The notes below the pieces were generated by a model that was not told the DNA's origin, ran no database searches, and worked only from the letters and a program-made list of their open reading frames with translations. DNA of 61,174 nucleotides, from contig JASHUM010000076.1 in assembly GCA_030040015.1 (NCBI GenBank), forward strand, positions 1 to 61,174. Reading direction: 5' to 3'. Origin of the DNA: Acidimicrobiales bacterium (lineage in GTDB: Bacteria > Actinomycetota > Acidimicrobiia > Acidimicrobiales > UBA8190). Below, one piece after another: positions 24,534-33,259 of the stretch. How positions within the stretch are numbered: the stretch's first letter is position 1; each line of letters starts with the position of its first letter. The translations under genes and the position numbers were made by a program.

Positions 24534-27194
24534 CTACGACGCCGAGCGGCTCTGGGCCGAGGTCCCGGCCAGGAGCCGGGGACGGGGTGCGAAGAGCATC
24601 GGTTCGAGCGCCTCGGGGGCCTGGGGCCGGGCGAAGAGGTATCCCTGGACGCGGTCGCAGGCCAGGCGCTGGAGCTCCGACAGGGCGCGCTCGGTCTCCA
24701 CGCCCTCGGCGATGGCGATGAGGCCGAGGGAGTGGGCCAGGGCGATGATCGCCCCCACGATCACGCCTTCGTCTGACTCCTCGCCCAGGCCTTCGACGAA
24801 GGTCCGATCGACCTTGAGCGAGTCGATGGGGAAGTGCTTCAAGTAGGAGAGCGACGAGTAGCCCGTCCCGAAGTCGTCGACGCCGATGCGCACCCCGAGG
24901 CGCCTGACCTCGTCCAAGGTGGCGGCGCCGGCGTGCTCGTCGCGCATGAGCATGCCCTCGGTGATCTCCAGGCACACCGCGGCAGGGTCGATGCCGCCGT
25001 CGGTGACGGCCGACGTCACGGTGTCGACGAAGTCAGGGTTGGCGAGCTGGCGGGGGGAGATGTTGATGTTGATCTCCAACGCCCGGCGCCCGCTGGCCAC
25101 GGCCAGGCGGTTCCACTCGGCCGCCTGCCGGCACGCCTCGCGCAGCACCCATGCCCCCAGTGGCACGACGAGGCCGCATTCCTCGGCCACCCGGATGAAG
25201 TGCTCGGGGACGAGCAGCCCCCGCGTCGGGTGCTGCCAGCGCACCAGGGCCTCCACCCCGACCACCGTTCCCGAGTGCAGGTCCACGATGGGCTGGTAGT
25301 GCAACCGCAGCTCGTCGCCGGACAGGGCGTGATGGAGCTCGTTGATGACGTTCAGGCTCTCGAGAGCAGCGGCGTGGCCCTTGCCGTCGAACAGCTCGAC
25401 CCGGCCCCGTCCTGCCTCCTTGGCCAGGTACATGGCGGTGTCGGCGTCACGAAGCACCGCTCCGGCCTTGGGGGTGCCGTCGGTGACCGTCACCCCGATG
25501 CTCCCGCTCACGTACACCGGCGAGCCCTCGAGCTCGAAGGGGCGCTGCAAGGCCTCGAGGACGCGTCCCGCCACGGCCATGGCTTCGTCCTCGTTGCTGA
25601 GGCCCTCGCACAGGATGGTGAACTCGTCACCGCCGAAGCGGGCCACCGTGTCCTCGGGCCGGACGGTCGTGGAGAGACGCTCGGCCACGGCCTGGAGCAG
25701 GTCGTCACCGATGGCGTGCCCCAGCCCGTCGTTCACGAGCTTGAAGTGGTCGAGGTCCAAGAAGGCCACCGCCACCTTCCGGCGCTGGCGCTGGGCCCGG
25801 CTGAGGGCCATGGACAGCCGGTCGAGGAACAGCACCCGGTTGGGCAGGCCGGTCAAGGGGTCGTGGATGGCGGCGTGGGCCAGGCGGTCGCGCATCTGGC
25901 GCTGCTCGGTGACGTCCTGGACGTGGCCGATCAGATAGAGGGGCCGGCCGCCGGAGTCGCGGACGCACGAGGCGTGCACCTGAACCCATACCACGCGCCC
26001 GTCCACGTGCACGTAGCGCTTCTCGAGGTGGTACCCGTCCGACACCCCGGCGGCGATGAGCCGGCGTTCTGCCAGCCCCAGGGTGGCGTCGTCGGGGTGG
26101 GTGATGTCGCGCAGGTTGCTGCCCACCAGCGCTTCGGGCGAGAGCCCGACCAAGGCGCCGAAGGCTCGGTTGGCCCGGAGGATCTCCCCGTCGAGCGAGA
26201 CGAGGGCGACACCCACCGGAGCGTCGGAGAAGGCGCTGCGGAAGCGCTCGTTGGCTTCGACCAGCTCGGTGATGTCGTGCAGGTTGCCCACGATGCCGTG
26301 CACGTCGGGATCGTCCATGCGGTTGGTGACGGTGGCCTCGAAGGTCCGCCAGTGCCGGTTGCCGTCGCGAATACGCAGCTGGGTGTGAAGGACCTGCTCG
26401 GGGTCTTCCTGGAGGAGAGGCATCTGGCTGTTGATCTGCTCGAGGTCGACCGGATGGATGAACCCGCCCGCCGACTGCTCGAAGTACGGCTTGGGGGAGA
26501 TGCCGAGAAGCCGTTCGAAGGCGGGGCTCACGTACTGGATCAGCCCGTCCTCGCCCACGACCATGATGATGTCGGCGGCGTTCGAGACGAGCGCCTTGAA
26601 CCGCCGCTCGGACTGGCGCACCTCCAGCTCGGCGGCCTCGCGCTCGGCGGTCACCCGGCCCAGCAGGCTCATGGTCAGGATCGTCCCGAGCCCGGTGAGG
26701 GCGGCCAACCCGTGCACGAGCGGCTGGTGGATCATGGTGGGGGCGATCCCGAGGGCGACGGCGCCCTGCCCGAGCCCGAGGCACACGGCCGTGGCCCCCT
26801 CGGCCCAAGGGGTCACCTTCGACCCGAAGAGTTGGAACGACGTCCCGGCGCCGAAGAGAAACCCGATGGACAGGACCGGGCCCCAGCCGGTGGCGTAGGC
26901 CACCCCAGCAATGACGGCCATGTTGACCATCACGTACGCCGGCATGTGCCAGGCGCGCCGGCGGTCCCCCCACAGGGCGGCGGAGACGATGGACAGGCTG
27001 CCGCCGCAGAAGACGACGGTGACGAGGAGCCAGTAGGGCAGCGGGGCGACGAGCCCCAGATAGCGGAGGAGGCAGAAGGCGGCGGCCACCGGCGGGTTGG
27101 CCAGTGTGGCCTTGTCGACGGCGCGCCGCTTCAGCCGGCTGGTCAGCCGTTCTGGCTCACCTTCGGCCTCTGACCTGGACTCGAGCGCCTCCAC
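24534..27194 (-). CDS. Membrane PAS-PAS-GGDEF-EAL cyclic-di-GMP protein
   Basis: The product has 886 residues. Hydrophobic segments between about 35 and 180 form a membrane sensor region. PAS domains follow at about 195-310 and 315-430. The GGDEF domain (about 440-600) has an intact GGDEF motif at 521-525 and an RPED inhibitory I-site at 512-515. The EAL domain (about 615-870) has the intact EAL motif at 648-650 and DDFGTGYSSL loop. Both diguanylate cyclase and phosphodiesterase activities are therefore possible; which dominates cannot be told. The start is GTG at 27194 without a clear ribosome-binding site, so the exact N-terminus is uncertain. It ends convergent with ogt. Confidence 0.92.
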   Translation of the reverse strand: MEALESRSEAEGEPERLTSRLKRRAVDKATLANPPVAAAFCLLRYLGLVAPLPYWLLVTVVFCGGSLSIVSAALWGDRRRAWHMPAYVMVNMAVIAGVAYATGWGPVLSIGFLFGAGTSFQLFGSKVTPWAEGATAVCLGLGQGAVALGIAPTMIHQPLVHGLAALTGLGTILTMSLLGRVTAEREAAELEVRQSERRFKALVSNAADIIMVVGEDGLIQYVSPAFERLLGISPKPYFEQSAGGFIHPVDLEQINSQMPLLQEDPEQVLHTQLRIRDGNRHWRTFEATVTNRMDDPDVHGIVGNLHDITELVEANERFRSAFSDAPVGVALVSLDGEILRANRAFGALVGLSPEALVGSNLRDITHPDDATLGLAERRLIAAGVSDGYHLEKRYVHVDGRVVWVQVHASCVRDSGGRPLYLIGHVQDVTEQRQMRDRLAHAAIHDPLTGLPNRVLFLDRLSMALSRAQRQRRKVAVAFLDLDHFKLVNDGLGHAIGDDLLQAVAERLSTTVRPEDTVARFGGDEFTILCEGLSNEDEAMAVAGRVLEALQRPFELEGSPVYVSGSIGVTVTDGTPKAGAVLRDADTAMYLAKEAGRGRVELFDGKGHAAALESLNVINELHHALSGDELRLHYQPIVDLHSGTVVGVEALVRWQHPTRGLLVPEHFIRVAEECGLVVPLGAWVLREACRQAAEWNRLAVASGRRALEININISPRQLANPDFVDTVTSAVTDGGIDPAAVCLEITEGMLMRDEHAGAATLDEVRRLGVRIGVDDFGTGYSSLSYLKHFPIDSLKVDRTFVEGLGEESDEGVIVGAIIALAHSLGLIAIAEGVETERALSELQRLACDRVQGYLFARPQAPEALEPMLFAPRPRLLAGTSAQSRSAS

Positions 27195-27248
27195 CAGGGG
27201 ATCATCGGCGCCGGGCCGACCCCCCTTGAGACGGCCCGGACGCCGGCC

Positions 27249-27701
27249 TCAGCGGCGGCGGCGCTGCCAGGACCCCCGGTCGAGGACCAGGCCGAGCCCG
27301 ATGCCGAGCATCCAGACGTCCTTGGCCATGGGGCGGCCCTGGCGGGTGGGGCGCACGCTTCCCTCGTGAGTGGCGCCAGGCGTGTGCAGGTACAGGTTGA
27401 CGAGGCCCCCGGCGAAGGCGGTGAGCCCCAGCCCCACCAGCCAGCTGGGGACGAAGGGCACGAGCAGGGCGCCGCCCAAGGCGATCTCGCCGGCGGCGAG
27501 CGCGTTCACGAACGTGGGCGGGTCCATGTCGGCCACGACGGGATAGGCCGAGGCCGCCGCCTGGTGGAGCCTCTTCACCGTGTCGTCGTCGGCGTCGAGC
27601 TTTCCCAAGCCCTCGTTGAGGACGAAGGCCCCGGCGGCGAGCCGCCCGGGAAGATGGCGGATCCGGGTCCGTGGCTTGAGCACGAGCTTGCTACCCAACA
27701 T
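27249..27701 (-). CDS. DoxX family membrane protein
   Basis: The product has 150 residues with about four hydrophobic segments (17-31, 64-82, 85-105, 128-142). It has the DoxX-like pattern of a short helical bundle with a conserved LNEGLGKL near the first helix and LAAGEIALGGALLVPFVPSW in the middle. DoxX proteins are small integral membrane proteins linked in some bacteria to quinone or oxidative-stress complexes. The ATG at 27701 has GGGAGGT upstream on the minus strand. It is followed after 54 bp by the GGDEF-EAL gene on the same strand. The specific role is unknown. Confidence 0.8.
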   Translation of the reverse strand: MLGSKLVLKPRTRIRHLPGRLAAGAFVLNEGLGKLDADDDTVKRLHQAAASAYPVVADMDPPTFVNALAAGEIALGGALLVPFVPSWLVGLGLTAFAGGLVNLYLHTPGATHEGSVRPTRQGRPMAKDVWMLGIGLGLVLDRGSWQRRRR

Positions 27702-27821
27702 GGTCGTTACCTCCCAAGTCTCCGGGTGGGCCCGGGTCGGTCTCCCCGGCCCGCTTCATACCCGCTCGGCGCGCGGCGTCACCTTGATTGTTCGGGCGGG
27801 GAGCCCCGTCGATCGCGGCGC

Positions 27822-28691
27822 CTAGTCGAGGAAGGTGAAGAAGAACAGCTGCGTCCCGTAGGCGACGAGACGCGGGCGGTCGGCGCCTTCGGGGCCACAG
27901 TCCCACAGGGCCATGTCGGCCGAGGCGTACCCGTCACCGGCGTAGCGGGCCCGGTTGTGGGCCAGTACCCACGGCGAGCGACATTCGTCGAGGAGGTGCA
28001 CGGTGAGATCGACACTGGGCGCGAACCACTGACGTCGCTGTCGCGATCCCAGCCGTTCGCCGACCGCCCCGGGCATGGTGTCGACGAGCACGACGAGGGC
28101 AAGCGGATCGAGCGCGCCGTCGTCGAGAAGCGGTGCCTCTTCCATCCGGTACCAGTGCACCGACTCGGCCGGCTGCGGCTCGTAGTCGTCCCACGGGGCG
28201 TGGCCCACCACGGTGCGGCCCTCCACCCGCTCGGTCCAGAAGCGCATGGGCTCGAACCCGGCTGCCTCGGGCGGCGGCGATCCCCGCCACGACGGGCACT
28301 GCTCAGGGGGCGGGATCGAGCCAGGGGGCTCCAAGTCGGTGAAGGAGAAGCCCCGCCGAGGCACGCCGAACACCGCCGTGGTGGTGTGGCCCCGCTCGGC
28401 GTCGTCGTTTCGCACCTCGGCCCGTACGTGCGACATGGAGCGGCCCTTGCGGAGCACCTCGACGTCGATCGTGAGCGGCCCGTGCGCCACCTGGGCCACG
28501 AAGGTGGTGTGGAGGGTGCGGAGCCGCTGGGACGGGTCACCGAGCTCCTCGGCCATGGCCCGCAGCCCGAGGGCGGTGACGATGCCTCCCTGGGGCAGCG
28601 GCCGCAGGTTCCACACCTCGGACAGCGTCGCCTGGTAGCGCCCTTCGCCCACCCGTCGGACCGCCGTCTCCTCTGCGAAGCGGCTGCCCAT
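27822..28691 (-). CDS. Acyl-CoA thioesterase family protein (double hotdog)
   Basis: The product has 289 residues. The N-terminal hotdog has VWNLRPLPQGGIVTALGLRAM, the long central helix, and HTTFVAQVAHGPLTIDVEVLRKGRSMSHVRAEV. The C-terminal hotdog has WFAPSVDLTVHLL and YASADMALWD. This is the TesB-like thioesterase family of Actinobacteria, cytosolic enzymes that hydrolyse acyl-CoAs. The ATG at 28691 lies 69 bp from the divergent NTF2-like gene; ribosome-binding signal is weak. The chain length it prefers cannot be predicted. Confidence 0.8.
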   Translation of the reverse strand: MGSRFAEETAVRRVGEGRYQATLSEVWNLRPLPQGGIVTALGLRAMAEELGDPSQRLRTLHTTFVAQVAHGPLTIDVEVLRKGRSMSHVRAEVRNDDAERGHTTTAVFGVPRRGFSFTDLEPPGSIPPPEQCPSWRGSPPPEAAGFEPMRFWTERVEGRTVVGHAPWDDYEPQPAESVHWYRMEEAPLLDDGALDPLALVVLVDTMPGAVGERLGSRQRRQWFAPSVDLTVHLLDECRSPWVLAHNRARYAGDGYASADMALWDCGPEGADRPRLVAYGTQLFFFTFLD

Positions 28692-28760
28692 AGGGCGCCC
28701 ATTCTGTTCGTTCCGGGGTGGGGACGCGCCAGTTGCTACCGTCGGACAGCGGAGGGCGAC

Positions 28761-29147
28761 ATGGACCGACGGCGCGTCGAACGCTGGATCACCGCCTACG
28801 AAAAGGCGTGGCGCTCGCCCGGCACCGCCATGCTCTCCGAGCTGTTCACGCCCGACGTGGAGTACCACCCCTCCCCGTGGGCGGATCCTGTGGTCGGGCT
28901 CGAGGCGCTGGCGCAGTTCTGGGAGGCGGAGCGCAACGGGCCCGATGAACCGTTCTGCATGGATGCCGACGTGGTGGCCGTCGAGCTCGAGACCGCCGTC
29001 ATCCGGGTGGAGGTGGAGTACGAGACGCCACCGTCGCGCTGGCGCGACTTGTGGGTCGTGGAGTTCGCGCTGGGTGGTCGGTGCGCCCGATTCGAGGAAT
29101 GGCCCTTCGCCCCGGGCCAGAGAGACGGCCACATGCTCCAGCCATGA
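28761..29147 (+). CDS. SnoaL/NTF2-like protein
   Basis: The product has 128 residues with the NTF2-like order: WITAYEKAWRSPGTAMLSELFTPDVEYHPSPWADPVVGLEALAQFW, then beta strands ending WVVEFALGGRCARFEEWPF. The ATG at 28761 is preceded by GGAGGGCGAC, a strong ribosome-binding site. Its stop overlaps the ATG of the LLM-class oxidoreductase gene (ATGA), so they are translationally coupled. Catalytic residues of defined isomerases or dehydratases are not recognisable. It is soluble and of unknown function. Confidence 0.78.
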   Translation: MDRRRVERWITAYEKAWRSPGTAMLSELFTPDVEYHPSPWADPVVGLEALAQFWEAERNGPDEPFCMDADVVAVELETAVIRVEVEYETPPSRWRDLWVVEFALGGRCARFEEWPFAPGQRDGHMLQP

Positions 29148-30025
29148 AGGTCCGTTTCGCGGTGTCTCTCGGTTTGGGCCCGCCCGATCCCGGCCAGCTC
29201 GCCGAGGTGGGTGGGCAGGCCGAGGCGCGGGGGTTCGACACGCTGTGGCTCTCTGACGTGCCCGCCGCCGCGTCCACCGAACCCGGCTTGGGGTTGGCCT
29301 TCTTGGCCGCCGCCACCCGTCGGGTCCGCCTGGGGGCGAATTTCATCCCGTTCGGTCTCGCCCCGTTCGCGCTCGCCCACCGGCTCGCCCAGCTCGACCA
29401 GCTGTGCGCCGGTCGCCTTCTCGTCACGTTGGTGCCCGGCCTCGACCTGCCCGGTGAACGCGAGGTCCTGGGAACGGCAGGACGCCACCGGGGACGGATG
29501 ATGGAGGAGCTCGTTCCCACCCTCCGCCGCTGGTGGGCGGGTGACGCGGTCGAGGGCGACCTGCGCCTTCCCGTCCTCCCCGTGCAGGACCCACTCGAGG
29601 TGTGGCTGGGCGGCTCCGGGCCCGACGCCATCGCCCGGGCAGGCAGGGTCGCCGACGGGTGGCTCGGGTCCCTGGTGTCGCCCGAGCGGGCCGGGACGAT
29701 CCGCCGCGCCATCGACGAGGAAGCCACCCGGGCGGGGCGGCGCATCGACCCCGAGCACTTCGGCTTGGCCATCGGGTACGCCCGTCGTCCCGACGACGTC
29801 GAGCGGGCCGTGCGCCTCCGCCTCCCGCGCCGACGCCACGAGGACACCGAGCTGAGCGAGCTGGTCCCCGTGGGCCGGGACGCCGTGCGCCGCTTCGTCG
29901 GCCGGTTGGTGGAGGAGGGTCTGTCCAAGTTCGTGGTCCGGCCCATCGCCCCGGTTCCCTCGGCCGAGGCGTGGGCGGAGGAGCTCGCCTGGCTGGGCGA
30001 CACCGTCCTCGACTTGCAGACGTGA
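29144..30025 (+). CDS. LLM-class (F420- or flavin-dependent) oxidoreductase
   Basis: The product has 293 residues with the luciferase-like TIM-barrel pattern: RFAVSLGLGPPDPGQLAEV, ARGFDTLWLSDVP near residue 30, RVRLGANFIPFGLAPFALAHRLAQLDQL, a GRLLVTLVPG strand, WLGGSGPDAIARAGRVADGW, and a final KFVVRPI. Actinobacterial members commonly use F420, others FMN; the cofactor cannot be settled here, though the window contains another F420-family gene. The protein is slightly shorter than the usual 300-350 residues. It is coupled by ATGA overlap to the upstream NTF2-like gene. Confidence 0.83.
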   Translation: MKVRFAVSLGLGPPDPGQLAEVGGQAEARGFDTLWLSDVPAAASTEPGLGLAFLAAATRRVRLGANFIPFGLAPFALAHRLAQLDQLCAGRLLVTLVPGLDLPGEREVLGTAGRHRGRMMEELVPTLRRWWAGDAVEGDLRLPVLPVQDPLEVWLGGSGPDAIARAGRVADGWLGSLVSPERAGTIRRAIDEEATRAGRRIDPEHFGLAIGYARRPDDVERAVRLRLPRRRHEDTELSELVPVGRDAVRRFVGRLVEEGLSKFVVRPIAPVPSAEAWAEELAWLGDTVLDLQT

Positions 30026-30058
30026 GCGCCTGGCTCGGTTCTGGCCGCCAGGTCCCGG

Positions 30059-31192
30059 TCAGCCCGGCTGGAGCGGTGGCTTGCCGGCGCGCAAGGTGAG
30101 CGGGCGCAGGGGGCCCATGGGCGCCACTGGTCGCCGCCGGGGACCCGACCACAAGGCGGGCGGGGCGTCGACGATCCAGGCCAGGGCGTAGGCGGCCGCC
30201 TCGTAGTTCACCCGCCATCCCAAGAAGTCGAGCCAGGCGTCCTCGGTGGGCCGGGGGAGGGGGAAGTCCACCCGGCGCAGGCGCTCCACGGCGTCGACGA
30301 ACTCCTGGTAGGTGAGGGAGATGCCCTCGTTGGGGTCGGGCTCGCCGGGAAGCTCGATCCGGTAGGCACGCGCCAGCGTGGTCAGGCAGGTGAACCCACC
30401 GCGAAGGCACAGCCTGGCCTTGACGGCCCCCACGGCGTCGGGGAGCAACGACAGATAGAGGGCGGCGGCGTCGAGCACGGCGACTTGTGCCGTGACCCAC
30501 GACGACAGTGGCCGCGGGGAGCGGAATCGAACCAGGGTCGGATAGGTGGCGTGGCTCTCGGAGACGTCGGCCGACCACTGCTCCCACTGCTCGAAGAGGT
30601 CGGGGAGCTCCGACACGGCGGAGACGCCGGTGCCCAGCCCATAGTGCGTGCGGGCCAGCAGCTCAGGTCCCCACGACGGCACACCGGCACGCGAGTCGAG
30701 CATGGTGACCAACGTCTCGCGGCGGTTGAACGCCGAGTACAACGTGGGCAGGTAGGCGATCTGCAGGGCGATGGTTCCCAAGCCGGCCAGGGAGGCCAGG
30801 TCGTCCACCGCGGCCGGGCCGCCCGAGTGCGGAGCCAGGTAGCCGAGAGTGACCAAGGACGATGCCGCCTGTTCGAAGGCGCCACCCAGGCCCGAGGACG
30901 CGACGAACGGCCAGAGCAGCAAGGCGAAGCCGATCTCGAACACGCCCAGCCAGACGGCGATCTGGACGATGAGGGCGACCGGGGCCTGGGCGGAGAGGAT
31001 GCGGTCGCGCTGTTGGTAGTCGTCCAACCTGTCGGTGACGGCGTGGAAGAGGAAGTCCAGGCTGAGCGAGACGCATCGGGTCAGCCAGCTGTGCACCCGT
31101 CGAGGGATGACCAGGGTGCCGAGCACGCTCCATCCGGCGGCGAGGACGAGGAGCGCTCCGAGCACGGCGGCCAGGTCCCGGAGCACAGGCAC
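30059..31192 (-). CDS. Membrane protein with ion-channel-like pore segment
   Basis: The product has 377 residues. A first membrane helix lies at 5-27 and a second at about 72-95. The sequence ASSLVTLGYLAP then precedes another hydrophobic helix (about 130-155). Helix, short pore loop with a TxGY-like element and helix resembles two-TM potassium channel modules, but the match is loose (TLGYL instead of TVGYG). The C-terminal 220 residues are mostly soluble and helical, with no recognised domain. The start is GTG at 31192 (GTG two codons later is possible). Function is not established; channel identity is inference. Confidence 0.55.
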   Translation of the reverse strand: MPVLRDLAAVLGALLVLAAGWSVLGTLVIPRRVHSWLTRCVSLSLDFLFHAVTDRLDDYQQRDRILSAQAPVALIVQIAVWLGVFEIGFALLLWPFVASSGLGGAFEQAASSLVTLGYLAPHSGGPAAVDDLASLAGLGTIALQIAYLPTLYSAFNRRETLVTMLDSRAGVPSWGPELLARTHYGLGTGVSAVSELPDLFEQWEQWSADVSESHATYPTLVRFRSPRPLSSWVTAQVAVLDAAALYLSLLPDAVGAVKARLCLRGGFTCLTTLARAYRIELPGEPDPNEGISLTYQEFVDAVERLRRVDFPLPRPTEDAWLDFLGWRVNYEAAAYALAWIVDAPPALWSGPRRRPVAPMGPLRPLTLRAGKPPLQPG

Positions 31193-31222
31193 GCCTCAGC
31201 ATGGCACGCTCCCCCCGGGCGC

Positions 31223-31933
31223 TCAGGCGCTGGAGCGGCCTCGTCGGCGGCGCGTGCCTGCCGATTCGTGAGCGTCCGGGCAAGCGGACACGGCCAGCGA
31301 GGCGAAACCCCGGACGATCCACCCGAACGCGGTGTCGAAGAAGTCGTGGACGCTGTGGAGCGTGCCATCGGGAACCGGGGCCCAGGCCCGGAAGGTCATG
31401 GCGATCGCCGGTTCGGGGGTCTCGGTCGAGACGGCCCGCATCTGCATGCTCAGCGTCCCCGGCGGAACCGTCCCGACAGGGGGAATCGAGTACCGGGAGT
31501 CGACGACGAGGTCTTCGGGGGGCGAAAGGAACGACGTCGCCGGATCGTGTCCCGCCCAGCCCAGGAGCACGCGGTCGAGGCGGCCGACACGAGGCTCCTC
31601 GTCCAACTGCGTCACCGGGTTCGCGTAGCAGAGCTCACAGTCGGAGACGTCCGGGATCGCCGGGTCGGTTCCTGAAGCCTCGAACACGCCCTCGACGTCT
31701 CGTTCGAAGACGGGCCAGAGCGTCTCGTAATCGGGGAAGCCGGCGTGTGGGCGGCGGTGCCAGGTCCGGGTCAGGTGGCGGCCGCCCACCTCGAGCGACC
31801 CGTGAGGAGCGCCGGCGGTGAAGGCGCTGCTGACCAGGCGACCGGATGCAGCCGTCAGGCCGAAGCCGATACGCATATGGACGTACGACTCCACCAGGTC
31901 GTTCAGAACGGGACGTGTGCTGTCGGCGTTCAT
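31223..31933 (-). CDS. TIGR04255-like family protein
   Basis: The product has 236 residues. The SDCELCYANPVTQL segment in the middle resembles the CExTYINHI element of TIGR04255 proteins. The C-terminal VHDFFDTAFGWIVRGFASL resembles their closing FDxAHxWIVxxF helix. The family is sporadically distributed in bacteria and its function is undefined. The ATG at 31933 was chosen over an upstream extension of about 56 residues that is Arg/Pro/Ser-rich. It follows the channel-like gene on the same strand and has no obvious partner. Confidence 0.6.
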   Translation of the reverse strand: MNADSTRPVLNDLVESYVHMRIGFGLTAASGRLVSSAFTAGAPHGSLEVGGRHLTRTWHRRPHAGFPDYETLWPVFERDVEGVFEASGTDPAIPDVSDCELCYANPVTQLDEEPRVGRLDRVLLGWAGHDPATSFLSPPEDLVVDSRYSIPPVGTVPPGTLSMQMRAVSTETPEPAIAMTFRAWAPVPDGTLHSVHDFFDTAFGWIVRGFASLAVSACPDAHESAGTRRRRGRSSA

Positions 31934-32078
31934 CGTGTCAGGCGTGGGCTCCCTCGCGCTTCGCGACAGCAGAACCTCTCCACGTCTCCCAGGTGTCAAA
32001 CGGGGTGACGTCGGACTCTTGTCCTTGTCCCGTACGGTTGGGCCGGCATTGAGGCATCTCGTCCACGCTGCGGCCGCA

Positions 32079-32480
32079 TCATGGTCTGGCGAGGGCCTCA
32101 CCCAGCAGATAGATGGCCACCTCCGGCGCGGTGCGGAGCACAGCGAGCAGCTCGCGCCGTGCCATGACGAGCATGGTCCCGGCGCTCAGGGCCAGGGCCG
32201 ACACCGACGTGCCCGACCCCTCGAGCAGGAGCTCCTCGCCGAAGTGCCCACCCGGCCCGACGACGGCGTGGAGATGCCCGTCGCGCACGACGGCGAGATG
32301 CCCTTCGACCACCACGAAGAAGCAACCCGCCACCTCGTCATCGGTCAGGGCCGACCCCGCCGTGAAGCGCACCGGACTCGCCAGGCGTCCGATGTGACGA
32401 AGCTCGGCCTCGGAGCAGTGGCGGAACGGGCCCAGCTCCCGGAGAGTGGAGAGATAGGGATCTCTGACGGAGAACCGCAT
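32079..32480 (-). CDS. Stand-alone cyclic-nucleotide-binding-like domain protein
   Basis: The product has 133 residues, a single CRP-type beta roll (about 15-120) and no DNA-binding domain. Conserved elements are LRELGPFRHCSEAELRHIGRL, GCFFVVVEGHLAVV and HFGEELLLEGS. In the phosphate-binding cassette the usual PRxA(T/S) after FGE...L is replaced by GTSVSA, so the Arg that contacts the cyclic phosphate is missing. It may bind a different ligand or act structurally. It lies upstream of the TIGR04255-like gene and 12 bp downstream of the 2TM gene on the same strand, so it may belong to the PadR operon. Confidence 0.75.
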   Translation of the reverse strand: MRFSVRDPYLSTLRELGPFRHCSEAELRHIGRLASPVRFTAGSALTDDEVAGCFFVVVEGHLAVVRDGHLHAVVGPGGHFGEELLLEGSGTSVSALALSAGTMLVMARRELLAVLRTAPEVAIYLLGEALARP

Positions 32481-32492
32481 GACGATGAGGGG

Positions 32493-32771
32493 TCAGGCCG
32501 TCGTCTTCAGCTGCGCTTCGAGACGACGGTAGTTCGACCGCTGGGACGCGTAGGCGGCGCCGTGGGCGGCCAGCCCGATGCCCCAGCCGAGGAGAGGGAA
32601 GACGAACCATGGGAACCCCGTCCAGGTGAGCGCCCAGATCACGACGAGCAGGATGTTCACCGCCACGTAGACCGTGGCGTGGATGACGAATCCGGTTCGG
32701 TTCGCGGCCAGGACCTCGGACTTGTGCTCCAGCTTCTCGCGAAGGACGGCGCGTTCGAACGGGTCGGTCAT
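32493..32771 (-). CDS. 2TM domain protein
   Basis: The product has 92 residues. An N-terminal amphipathic helix (FERAVLREKLEHKSEVLAAN) is followed by two membrane helices (about 27-47 and 52-72, HATVYVAVNILLVVIWAL and FVFPLLGWGIGLAAHGAAY) and a basic tail. This is the 2TM domain seen at the end of some histidine kinases or as a small partner of PadR regulators. Its ATG overlaps the PadR stop (ATGA), so the pair is translationally coupled. A membrane-linked signalling or stress role is inferred from context only. Confidence 0.8.
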   Translation of the reverse strand: MTDPFERAVLREKLEHKSEVLAANRTGFVIHATVYVAVNILLVVIWALTWTGFPWFVFPLLGWGIGLAAHGAAYASQRSNYRRLEAQLKTTA

Positions 32772-33259
32772 TTCGCCGCTCCTTTCTTCTCGAGCATTTC
32801 CTCGATCTGCTTCTGCGGGCCGGCCAGGAGCTCCTGGACCACTTCGAGACCGACGGCCCTGATGCCGGCACGCACCGTCTGCACCAGCAAGGAGATGGTC
32901 CGCTCGGTGTCGTCTCCGACGAGCCGGACCCCGGTGCGGACCTCGATGGCGTGGAGGATCGACTTGCGAGACTCCAGTGCCTCGCGCCCGAGCGCCGAGA
33001 GCCGGCACATGCGCCGGTCCCCGTCGTCCTCGGTGGTGACCAGGTCCTCGGCTTCCAGCGCGCTCAGGGCGGGGTAGATGCTGCCCGGCGAGGGTCGGTA
33101 GGCGCCGCCGAAGCGCTCCTGCAACGCCGTCATCAGCTCGTAGCCGTGGCGGGGGGCCTCGGCCAGCAACGCCAGGATGACGAGGTGCAGCTCGCCGGAC
33201 CGGAAGAAGTGCCTGCTGGGTCGCCCAAAGTCGCCACCCGCCTGATCGTGGCTGGTCAT
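32768..33259 (-). CDS. PadR family transcriptional regulator
   Basis: The product has 163 residues. The winged helix (about 20-95) has the family pattern LVILALLAEAPRHGYELM, SPGSIYPALSALEAEDLV and RRMCRLSALGREAL. A C-terminal helix (about 120-160) would mediate dimerisation. PadR proteins usually repress their own operon and release on binding a small molecule. The operon includes the 2TM gene and perhaps the cNMP-domain gene. The ATG at 33259 sits directly against a repeat-rich operator-like sequence and has no ribosome-binding site, so the mRNA may be leaderless. The effector is unknown. Confidence 0.9.
   Translation of the reverse strand: MTSHDQAGGDFGRPSRHFFRSGELHLVILALLAEAPRHGYELMTALQERFGGAYRPSPGSIYPALSALEAEDLVTTEDDGDRRMCRLSALGREALESRKSILHAIEVRTGVRLVGDDTERTISLLVQTVRAGIRAVGLEVVQELLAGPQKQIEEMLEKKGAAK

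Noticed and set aside
24834-27173. A 779-residue plus-strand open frame opposite the GGDEF-EAL gene
   Set aside because: Composition is Gly/His/Val/Asp-rich and it mirrors the codons of the real gene, so it is a GC-driven antisense frame.
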